Positions 45,786-58,000 of a stretch of 64,000 nt of DNA are shown piece by piece. The translations under genes and the position numbers were made by a program. The stretch lies in assembly GCF_040958095.1 (NCBI RefSeq), contig NC_091227.1, forward strand, positions 16,233,238-16,297,237. Direction: 5' to 3'. The notes under the pieces were generated by a model that saw only the letters and a program-made list of their open reading frames with translations, was not told the DNA's origin and made no database searches. Each line of letters opens with the position of its first letter. The stretch's first letter is position 1. The stretch is from Procambarus clarkii. Its lineage: Eukaryota > Arthropoda > Malacostraca > Decapoda > Cambaridae.

Positions 45786-46050
45786 CTTATCACCCTACTG
45801 ACAAGCTGATTTGGGTTGACGTTCGTCGACGACACACACTCTGGGCCGGCCACAGCAGACGCCTCCAGATCCGGATTTCTCATCACATAGACGGAGCACA
45901 CACATGGCTGTGACGTCAGGTGTGGAGTCTGGTGTGGTCTGCACACACCTGCCTACTGTGTGCTCTCTTCTGTGCACACATTGACCGCGTATATATATAG
46001 ATATATATACATATTTCTCGTCATCTGGCCAGCAAGAGGTAGTTCTCAGG
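45786..46050. promoter_or_regulatory. possible divergent promoter region
   Basis: A moderately CpG-rich spacer (TTCGTCGACGACAC, GGGCCGGCC) separates the POLR2M 5' side (minus) from the candidate plus-strand exon at 46051. A TATATATATAGATATATATA stretch lies at 45990-46010. Promoter function is positional inference. Confidence 0.3.
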
Positions 46051-49000
46051 ATGTCGCTCTTCTGTTTGGTGCAGGAACTATACAAATATTTTGTTAAAGG
46101 TACGGTATGATCTACAGTATATATTTGTCATTGGGGCTTGAATGAAGGTGTGTGTGTGTATTTTCAGGGTTATTGACTTTTAATATATTGTTAAAAGTAC
46201 GGTATGATCCATATATTTGTCATTGGGGCTTGAATGAAAGTGTATGTGGGTGTGTTCTGGGTTATTGATTGTCTTGTTAAAGGGTACGTAAGTGATCTTT
46301 GTTTTAAAATGATTGTCTTAGTAAGGATAGATGTTTAACCTTTGTGTTTTAAAATGGTTAAACCTTCTTCCTCCCCATCTTCCTTATGATTAAATATAGT
46401 CCCCTGTGGCGCAGTGGTAAAACACTCGCTCGGCGCTTCACAAGGGCTTTGGCCTGGGGTCCGTCTATTTACAGCAAGCTACCACAAGCTACACAAAGCT
46501 TCCTGGCAATACGTTAGTAATGAATAAATATGATAGGTTAGGCTGACCTAACCTAACCTAGCCTTACCTAACTTAACCTAACCTAACCTAACCGACGCTT
46601 GGATCATCGACTTGATTTGGCATCACCAGCTCTTTATTTTCGTCTAATTTCTTTATAAAAAGATTCTTTTTCAGATTAAAATTATGTTTTTTTGTGTTGT
46701 ACATTCAGCACCAACATTATAATGAGTAAATATATCATATTTATTCATTACTAACGTATTGCCAGGAAGCTTTGTGAAGCTTGTGTAGCTTGTGGTAGCT
46801 TGCGGTAATTAGACGGACCGACCTGGGTTCATATCCTGGCTGGGGAGGATTGACTGGGCGCCAATCCTTAACTATAGCCTGTGTAAGTAGTCCCTATAGA
46901 ACCCTAAAAGACTTACAATGAGATAGGATTATTTTTTAATGAAACTAAATTTAAACATAATTTGATGTGTTATACAATGTTAGTAGAATATGAATAGGAA
47001 AGTAATTTGTCTAATAACTATAGTTTAAGGATTGAAGACTGTAGTGTGGGTTTACATGGGCCTATGCCCAAATGAAACATGTAGGGGTGATAATATACGT
47101 AAAGATATTTTTTTTGTTTTATCACTATTTAAAGAAGATTGGAAGATAAATTTCTGTTGTTTAAATGTACTGTGTGGTGTGGCATCATCCACTTGCCTCT
47201 GGGAGTCTTTTTTGGATACTACAGAATAAAAATGTTTCTTTGACTGTATCCAACTTGCTCTTGACCAATGATCTGTAGAGGGTTACATTCCAGGAAAAAA
47301 ACCCTGTGTGAAGCATAAACTCAAGGTTTTTTACAGGCATTAAAGGCAAAGATGGGATATGGTGAAATTGTATATTTTGTCGTACATTTTGTCAAAGCTT
47401 CTTTCCTAATATATAAAACTATGTACGCATGTTGTGTTAGGCTGTGTTGGGTTAGGTTAAAATCCATTAGGTTAGGCAAACCGTCATGGGTGCAGAATGA
47501 CCCGTATCTGGTAAAAATGTGGTGTTTGAATTCTCAGCACAACCGGGAAGTAAGGTAGGAGACAAGTTGGGTAGATACAAGAGTGGCAAGATGTCACGCA
47601 CTAAAGCTGCGGCTCTGAGTATAATATATTAAGATATGGGTATGTTTTTTTGTAGAGTACAGTATTACAAAATATCAACTGAAAGTATTTTGTGGTTGAT
47701 AATTACAGTACTGTACAATATTTTATAATGTGTTTAATGTGCTTTATTTATTGTTATATAGAAGTCTACTGTGTATGAGGTAGCCAGTTAGCCAATGCTT
47801 CTACACTTATATTTGTTCGTATTTTTTTTTATGTACGATGACGCGTACATACAGTGGGACCCCGCTCAAACTCCAGTATATGGGACAAAGCAAACTCTTT
47901 CCATGTGAGATTTAGTTCATTAAGGCAAACTCCTGGCCCTCCTCCGGGGTAATTTTTTTTATTTTTTGTTTTTACCTGTTTTTGTAAGGCCTATAATCAC
48001 TGTAATGTATATACAGGTTTATGTAATGATAAACTAATCCACATAAAATGTAAATTACTGTAGTAATAATCATTGCAGTACAGTATATAAATAAATACAA
48101 ATTTTAGGACATAGGTTAACAAATTTCTGGGGAGCCCTTTGTGATTCCCTAAAGCGATTTTGCTGAGATGGCTCCATTCTTTTAGGTCACATCACATCTT
48201 TTAGGTTACGAAACCTGCATTTCCTACACATATACAATCATTGTGAACATTTCAGTACTGAAATTATATATTATGGCCTTTCTGGGGCAAGAACCTAAAA
48301 TCGTTATGAAGAGTTCACATCACAATACACCACATTTTCACTAAGATTACCCGCGTGACAATCGCGTGTTTGCTTACTGTGGCCAAGCCTGCATTCAAAT
48401 ATTAAACCCAGCTATGGTTCAGGTCTACAAATCCTTATACAGTAAATATATATATATTTTTTTTGAGTTGTGAACATTTTAACTGGACTAAATCATATTT
48501 GAATTTTCCATAAAATTGTTATGGCAGGGTCCCACTGTATTTACAGCAGTGAATGACATGGAATACTGTACTCACAATTTAATTAAGTTTAGGAAATAGA
48601 TATTATTTTTTATCGTGTCCAAGGTAAACGTTCATGCCATTCACTGAAAATTTAACGCTTCTTGATTTCAGATATTGTAAGTTTCAGTATTTATATTTGT
48701 TAATTCACTACATTCATTGTAATTTTAATAAGAAGGTTACTGTTTGATGTGTAAATGTTTTATCTTTTTTTAGACCTAGTTAAATGTGAATGTAGACAAC
48801 ATATCTGGTGATAAAATTAGGCAAAATATCATTAACCTATGTTGTTTCAATTATTTAAGTTACAAATTGGAGGTTGCTCTTTGGTAAGTATGATTGTAAC
48901 TTGTATAATACAGTAGAATATAGAAAGAAAAACTTTAAAATTTTCAGTGTAGGGCATGCCTTTCTCGCCATTTCTTCTAGGGTCACTTACCCTTTATAAA

Positions 49001-52000
49001 CCAAGACAAAAAAGTAAACCCAAAATTAAAATTTTTTTTAGTCTTGTTTACAGTCGGTCTGTTTGTTTCCTATGGCCTCGGTGTTGGCATGTAAAGACAT
49101 TAAATATGTACCGTAGCCAAAATATCTTTGTCCTCACTGCAGTAATCTTTAACGCACACATTCTCAGTGGTCTGTATGTTTGTGTATGCATGCATCTTGT
49201 ATGTGCCATTCAGAGCAGTGGCAAAATTATTTGGGTAATTTATATATAGATTTTCTTGTACCTTCTTATTTTTACATAGTAAAACAGTGTATTGTCATTG
49301 TTTCAGAATTCTATTTGTTGTAAATACAGTACAGTATAATAGAGTGGAGTTGCATATACTGTACTGCTAAATTTAAAAATCCAGCTCGGTAAAATCAGCA
49401 GGACATATTGGGGGTACTTTGACAAGCTGCCAGCTTGCTGTCCTTGTTGAGGCCACTAAAGAGATATATTGGCCCTCAGGTAAATTCAGGTAATCCACAA
49501 TAATTGGGACAGAAACCTGTTTTAGACAACTGGGCATATGTTTGAATTACACATTTGCTTTTGCCATTTCTGAGGGAAGGGGGGGGGGATGACCCTTGTG
49601 GTTCCCTGAAGCCATCTTGCCAAGGATCATCATTCCAGAGGTTTTGTTTCTCTCGGGTCCGTCTTTTGGCACCTTGGGAGACGCTCTAAACGTACCTCCT
49701 TATGAGACCCAGATTGTGCTTCTTTGATGGACCCTTCCTCTTTTGAGTGAGTCTAATCATTTTTGGGCACATTATGAGGAGCTGATATTTTCCTGGCTAG
49801 CGGACAGTCCTTTGTTCTTGTTAGGGGCTTGGTAGCTTTTATTGTACCCTTGTGCTAGAGTGGTGTGAGGTGTCAGTTGTGTTGCAGGCATTTCTGGGCA
49901 CCTTTCTTATTTGCCTCTATGCTCCTGCTCTCTTGGGTCTTGTCCAGCTCCATGCACAAGTTCTTTTGTTGTCGGTGGCAATTGTGACAGATGACCTTCA
50001 TGCCCGTGCATTTGGGTTCCATCGTGTGGGTTTTTGGGCCTCCTTGAATTACATACTGACTGGTTCTGGGAGGAAGTTGAGGCTCTTGGCAGAAGGCCTC
50101 ATGTAAGGGTTTTGGCTATTACTAGCTGCATCGGCTGCTCTCCTCAACCTGTATGCTCCGACGGGCAATGACGCTTTAACTGCCTGACTCACGTGTCGGC
50201 AGGCTGTGTTCACCCCTCTTGATGGGGGTAGTGGTGAGGCAGCTCATCTGGTTTGCCAGCTCCTGGTTCCATGATTTATGGGCTTTTGGGTCATTTTCCT
50301 TGGCTTTCAGTGGATATAGTCGGTTTCCCCACCTCTCTGGGGGTTCGGGTCCTTCTGGTCAGGCTTCTTCCCCCTTGTCTAAGTCTGCTCATCTTTGAGT
50401 GGGTGGCATCTGGCATGTGATTGCATCACTTCGATGGGTTTCCCGCCTCTTCCCAGTACTGAAACGGGATGAGAGACTCAACCCAATGGTATCCTCATCT
50501 CGATGATAGTACAGTACTGTATAAGGTTTCACGGCACTCCACCACTTATTTTCCCTTCGTCATTGTCTATTTCCTAATGCTCCTCTTTCTTGCTTTTTTC
50601 TTGGGCAGCATCTCGTGCTAAATACTGTTGCTTTGTATCATGCAGTTTTGCAATATCAATAATTTATCTGTTAATGCTCAATGCCTAAACCATCCATCAT
50701 CCTGGATGACTACCAGTCCTGTGGTTCACCTGGTGGTGTTGAGTAAGTCTTTGCTTATTTTCCTGAAACTTTAATATGCTTATTGGCATGTTCTTATTCT
50801 CTGAGGCTTGAAAATTTGCTTATAATTTTGGTTTGAATGCACTTCCAACTACTTTCAGGTTCTTTTCTTTCAGTATGTTAAAATGATAAAAAAGATCACA
50901 ATATCTTGTTCACTTCTGGGCCATTAAGATTTACCAGTATTACCAATAGTAGGGGGAAAAGTTAAGCACACACCCATTGTGTTCAAATACCCCACCAATG
51001 ATAACTTTTTTCACTGCTCCATCCTCCTAAAAATTATAGAAAGCTAAATGGTTATTTCACCAAAGTATGAAATTGGTTCCTTAAAATAGTAATAGAAAGT
51101 CATACATGTTCATAGGCACTTTCCGCAATCAAGATGCTTAACCGAGCTTATGGGAGTAGAAAATTTGTACAATTTTTTCCCTCTGTAGTAGTGTTGCCAG
51201 TCTTGTGAGTTGGTGCTAGTACACGCCAGTATTCCAGTTGTCATACTGCTTAGGAACATGTAAATCTAAACAGATGGCTACTGAAAAGTTACCTCATCTA
51301 ATATAGAAAAGCTGCTTAATGTGCATAATTTTGCCCTTTTCTTCATCAGGCATACCATAATCTGAAAAATAAATAAGCCAGTATAGTAAGAAATTTGTTT
51401 ACAAGTAAAGGCTAGTAAGAATGGATGGAAAATTTATTTTGAATTTTAGTGAACTAGTAAGCATAGACAGTCATACAAAATAAAGAAACCTAAAACTCCT
51501 TGTAATAATGCAAAACAAATTTTTACTTCCTTTCAGAAAAGGACTACTGATGAATTAGCAGCAAGTTTTGGGTCTTGTGTGCTTTCCAGCTTCACTGAAG
51601 TTCCCACTTTGCCACACTTGTCAAGCGATCAACATCATGGATACCTCATGGGATAATCTTCCAGTTAAACTTTTGGCTCCTGTTAAACGAACTATCCAAG
51701 ACTTTGGTTTCCAAAGCATGACCCCTGTTCAGGCTGCTTGCATCCCATTGCTGCTCAGTCACAAAGATGTTGCAGCTGAAGCAGTAACTGGGAGTGGGAA
51801 AACGTTAGCATTCCTGATTCCCATCATTCAGATTTTAAAACAGCGTGAAGATCCCTTAAAGAAGCATGACATCGGAGCTCTCATTGTGTCCCCGACCCGG
51901 GAGTTGGCCACACAGATTCATGAAGTACTACAAGGGTTCCTAAAATATTGTCCACAGATCACTTCCATGCTAACAGTTGGAGGATCATTTGCTGGTGATG

Positions 52001-55000
52001 ACCTCCAGACTTTCAAAAGTAGAGGGGCCCACATTTTAGTGTCCACACCAGGACGCCTTGAAGACTTGCTGGCTCGTAATACATTTGAAGGTCCCAGTCT
52101 TGCTGCTGGTGTAAAGGCCTTAGAAATATTGATCCTTGATGAAGCTGACAGACTTTTAGACTTGGGTTTTTTTAGTACCTTGAACACTATCTTTGCTTAT
52201 CTCCCTAAACAGAGAAGAACCGGTTTATTTTCTGCTACACAAACTTCAGACGTCATCAGCCTTATTCGTGCAGGATTAAGGAATCCTTTACAGGTGAAGG
52301 TAAAAGAAAAAGATGCAACAGGGGATGATAGAACACCTCTTTCTCTACATAATTATTATATGGTGTGCGAGGAGGAGAAGAAATTTGACATTTTAGTTAA
52401 GCTTTTGCAAGACAGGGAATCAAAGAAAACAATGCTCTTTCTACCCACTTGTGCTTGTGTTGAATATTTCACAATTGTATTGAAAGAATTGTTAAAAAAT
52501 ATACAATTTTTATCTTTGCATGGTAAAATGAAGGAGAAGAGATTTAAGGTATTTGATAAGTTTCGAGCTCTTAAATCAGGGGTCTTATTATGCACAGATG
52601 TAATGTGCCGTGGTGTAGATATACCGAGTGTTGACTGGGTCATCCAATATGATCCACCCTCTACAGCTTCTGCATTTGTTCACCGTTGTGGCCGCACTGC
52701 AAGAAGTGGCAATGAGGGTTCAGCGATTGTCTTGCTACGACCATGTGAGACAGATTATGTAGAATTCATCGAATTGAACCAAAAAGTTACCTTGAATCCT
52801 TTGGATTCTCCAACAGATGTACCTGAACTTTTGAAGAAATTAAGGAAACTACAGCTCCAGGATCGTTCAGTAATGGACAAAGCAAATCGTGCATTTGTGT
52901 CATTTATTCAGTCATATGCTAAACATGAGTGTAATGTGATTCTTAATGTTAAAAGCTTGAGTCTTGGTCGCACTGCCTCTAGTTTTGGCTTACTGAAACT
53001 TCCCAAAATGCCCGAGTTGAAAGGTGTGAATGTTACTGACTTTGTCCCTGTAAAAATGAATTACAATACTATTGCTTATAAAGATAAGCAAAAGGAAAAG
53101 AGCAGGCAGCAGAAACTCAGCATATACAGAGAGACAGGTCAGTGGCCGGGTATGAAGCCGTACACACCAAAACCTGAACCTTGGTCTCAGAAAAAGGATA
53201 AAATGGAAAAAAAGAAGAAAAGACATGAAAAGAAACTGAAGCGAGGGCACCAGTTTACTCAAGAAGACTTGGATGATTTGGAGGAAGATTTTCGCATGGT
53301 GAAAAAATTAAAAAGAGGCAAAGTCAAAACCAAGGATTTTGACAAGCACTTTGGCTGCGATGTTGATGATGAAACACAAGAAGATGATGAAGGGGATGCT
53401 AGCAGAAACAAATAAATAGATATGAAAAATTGGAGCTTGTTCATTTTTAACAGTTGAAATTTTATTGTAATCTAGTTACTGTTCAATGAGTTAGTTTCTG
53501 ATATGCTGAGAAAGTCACTATTTACATACTGTGCTTTCAGAATATATTTTAATACCTTATCTCTACATAAATACAGAAAGTACTGTACTATTATACTGTT
53601 CTTAAAAAAAGTTGTATGTTGAGATGCAGTAAATGTTCAGTTGAATAAACATAAGCAAATTAATGTTTTTATTATGAAAACAGTTAAATTAAGGTAAATA
53701 CTTTGGGAAACTGAAATGCCAAGATTGCTGTACAGTATTTGAAATTATAATACTTGTATAAATATATACAAGAAGCTACCTGAGACTTTTATTTATTAAT
53801 ATTAATGATTTTATTATTATTGGTAATTTGTTTTTTCTTACAAAGGCTGAGATGTACTTCCAAAATTGATCTATAAAAATGTGAAAATCTAGTAAATCGG
53901 CCCTCATCACTTGCTGAAGCATAAGAAGCTCATTGTTTTGTCCATTGGGATCCTGGCCAGACAGAGTTGGACTCACTTGTTCTTGGTTATAAAGTTCTCA
54001 AGGGATGAAAGTTTGTCTCTAGCATTGATGCTACTGTAGGGTGAGCCTGTTGAACGCTGAGCATGGTAATCGTATCCATACTTTTCAGTGCCGAAAAGTC
54101 AACGGTAGTTTTGTGTAGAGATTGTGTGCAAAACTACAATAGTGCTTCATCTTACATTTGTAGGATTATGTGTAAACTGTCACTGGAAGACAGCACCGTC
54201 TTTAAAATACAATGGACTCTCCTTTAGGCAAGAAACTGTATACAGTACAGTAGTTGGTTTCATCCTAACTTTTTAAGAAAGTTGTTTGTCTATGTACTAT
54301 ACAAAAAACAGATTCGACTTTAACTGTGACTTTTAAGAATTATCAATTGCTATTTAAATATTAATGAGAACTTAAAAAGAAGTTTGATAAAATAAGGTAC
54401 AGTACTGCATAATTGATCTTTGAATATTTGGAATTACTGTACTGTATTTCTATGCTTTAAGCTCTGATGAAAATAAATGTAATAATTAACTAATAGTCCA
54501 GTAAGGTGATTTTTTAATAATAAATTCAAAGTCTGTATTAAGGTTATTATAATGCACTACTGTACAGTATTTGTTTAATTTGGTTTTAACACCGTCATGT
54601 ACATTCTAGATTTTTCACCGTGAATGCTGCACTCTAATGAAGGTACTGTATTATATTGCTTACTGTACAGTGGAACCTCGAGTGACGAGCGGCTCCAGTT
54701 ACGAACAAGCCACTCGCAGAAAATATGTCTCGACTGACGAGCTTTCGCTTGATTAACGAGCATTCCCACTGATTCTCGGACACCTCCAACGACAGTTTTG
54801 TTGTTGTTTCGCAAGAAGAGTTTACTACATGACGAGCTCGGTGCCGGAACGGATTAAACTCGTTAATCGAGGTGCCACTGTATTTCTCTGATAGCTACCA
54901 TTCAAAAGTGTGCGGTTAGTTTTTAACGTTTAAAAATTTGCTCGACATTCTAAAATATAGAACTGATGTCATTTGGTGATTGACTAAATATAAGTTATTC

Positions 55001-58000
55001 CTCTTTTTATATTTTCTGGCAGTTTTGAAGGATACCAAATACTGTTTGCTAGTTATGTTTAAAAAAAAACGGGCCAAAAATTAAAACAAAAATTATATAG
55101 GCATATTTTTTATGCTGGTATCACAATTTTGTTCTCTTCAAGGAAGCAATATCATGAATAATAGCAAATTATAATGACTTACTTTGCTAAAAATAACTTA
55201 CAACTTAAGATATTGAACATCATTTGGTATCTACATAATATAGGTTTTTAAATATTTGTTTCATTACATTTCCTATTTTAGAGTGGACACAGTAGGGCAT
55301 TGGGGTAGTAGTGCACCTGTGTGAGGAGTGGGACATCTAAGGCAAAGAGTACGCAACAAAGGATGCGAGTGAAGGTGGGGGAGGGCAGTGTTTGGCTTCA
55401 TTTATGTAGCCCAGGCCAAGGTTACCAAAATTTTATATAGACCAAATTCATTCATCTAAAACTGACTTCCAGAGAGATAAATAAAGTATGTTTCAAAGGT
55501 GAACTAACAACACTAGGAAAAAAGGGGTTTGGATTAGGCTTCAGTGGCAGCTTCAGGAACCTTAGAGGATTGAGTTGAATCCCAGGTTGCAGTGTTTTTA
55601 CCATGTAGTGGTCTAAAGCGTGCCTGGGAGTACCCAGCACATGGCTTTGAATCCTCCTCACGGCTCCTACTGATTTTCTCACTGATACATCACATAATGT
55701 GATTTCCTTGTGTATCTAACCCCACTATCTCCTAATTACATATGTTAATATGTTAAGTTAGAGCAAGGTTTATGTTCACTATTGTTCATTACATCATATA
55801 TAACAGTTGAATTGTAATATCTTAATGTGAAACATTCAGTACTGTGGGGGTCAAGAAAGTTTCAAATATATCCATCCATAACCCATAAATTGCTGACTAT
55901 GGTTATAAACATAGTGCGATAATTAAGTGTATACTGCTAACCATGTAAATTAATGTTTCTACTACTGTAGTAGCAATTAGTAAAATTGATTTGTGCTTAG
56001 CAGTGTTTATTACCAGAATATAATTATTTATTGCTAAGCACAAAGATTGTGCTTAGCAATGTTTATTGTTTTGACAACATTTAGTATTTTTCTTTAGATA
56101 CCTCACTGCTAGTGTTTATTTTGCTACTACAGTATATAATAAAATCAAGCTAATACTGATGGTAAATTGAGGGATAGCTATGGCACGACTTATTTACAGC
56201 GCCAAAGAAATTGGGTCCAAAACTTGCTGTAAGCAATTAAAATGCTGTAATATGGAATTTTGTATATTGAAGGTTAGGTTATGGTGTATTTTCTAATATT
56301 TGTAATACAGTACTCCATATTATAATTAAGAAACTATCAAAGAAGATAATTACTCATAAAAGTAACTTTTTTGTAATTTCATTGTGTTCATAAAATTAAA
56401 CAAATTTTGTTCTCAAAACTGAGCACACACTACTCTCCAACCTATGAGTTCGATTCTATCTTACGGCCTAAATATTTTCTCAGTTTGTGAACTGGGTAAA
56501 ACTATTGTTCATCTAAATAATGCTACTTTGAAAATTTACCCAATAACTGGAAGTCATTGTGCATCACAGCCACCAGCATATTCTTTAAATCTGCATGAAA
56601 TATTTCTTCCCTTCCTCACTGCACTGCAAAAAATGGATATACAGTACTGTATAATATTTTTATAACAATTTAATGCTGTAGCATCATTGGGAAATGTAGC
56701 TTTGCTCACTGCTTTTTTGAGAGTTCCCCTCTTTGGACTCCTTCCATCTCCTTGATAGCTCTGTAGTAATTGCCTGTGCACTCATTATTTTCTTGAACCA
56801 ATATATTTCGTAGAAGCTAACTCATTCTATTTAAATTAATGTTGAGTCTCGGTAGATGTAGTTGTCATTTTTAAGGATCTCTGTCTTGGAATGTTTTAAA
56901 GTTTTTATCTTCATTCTTTGGGTTCTTCAAGAAATGAGAAATTATTACACCATAAGATCTGTATTATCTTACATCTATAATGGAAGCTTGACCCACAGCA
57001 TGACAGGATTCCATACACTGACAATGAATTTGGTCATATCCATTTTAATTTTTGTTCTACTTGACTGAAGTCATGAGATTATCACATCATCTGCAAAGAA
57101 TATTAAAGTAAATTTTATTTTTATTGTAATGGTAATGGAGATGTAACTGTGTTCCTAACTCAAATTATGTAAATTCTAACAGTGAGAATAGATTGGATTT
57201 TGAACATAATGAAGTGCTTTTCTGAGCAACTACTTCATTGCTCACTAAGGCAAAAAACTAATGGTCTCAGGAGAGATATTTGCTCAGGGCACTGGCAGAA
57301 GTAAGAATTTTCCAGACTCAGGTCATACTGGGGCTAAGGAGACTCAAGAATACTCAATCCTGCTCTGAATGATTGCCAGAAAACACATTCTAAACACTCG
57401 GTGCTCTTCAGAGTACTAATTGGCATGACAAGGGCCAGAAGTCGGTGCTCCTGCAAACTGCTGGTTACTCTACCTGTCCACTATCCCTGGCCTCTACCAA
57501 AAGGCAGCACCTCACAGTTGAACTAATACTAAGCAAGCCACCTTTACTCAGGAGAGGTGACAGTAGGGATGACTGGGTAACAATCAAGTGGCTTGTCAAG
57601 AAAAGTGCTTTTCACTGTACTGTAAAGTATAGTACTGAAAAAATCATTTCGGAGCTACAGTATTTCACTTGGTTGCTCCCAATGACAAGACTGAAGAGTG
57701 GAAGACAAAGACATTAAATATAAACAAAATTAAGATGGGTAACAGTTACTTAGGGTGCAGAGAGGATGAAGAGGCAGTGGCAGCAGCATCACACATCTTG
57801 GCTGGTGAAATCCTTCAGAACGGGAACTTGAAAGTGCACTTGCAGTAGACACCATTTATCAAGGAAGCATCCAAAGACTGAAAATTAATACAAAGATTGA
57901 GAAAACCTAGTTATAATGAGATATGACTAAAAATTGCCACCTGACATGACAGTAAACTTGAGGACGTACAAAGCAAGATAGGTCCATTTTGAAATGCACT

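Noticed and set aside
51568-51636. N-terminal extension of DDX55 to 51568
   Set aside because: The first codon there is TTG, and the in-frame ATG at 51637 has a good context and matches the expected protein start.
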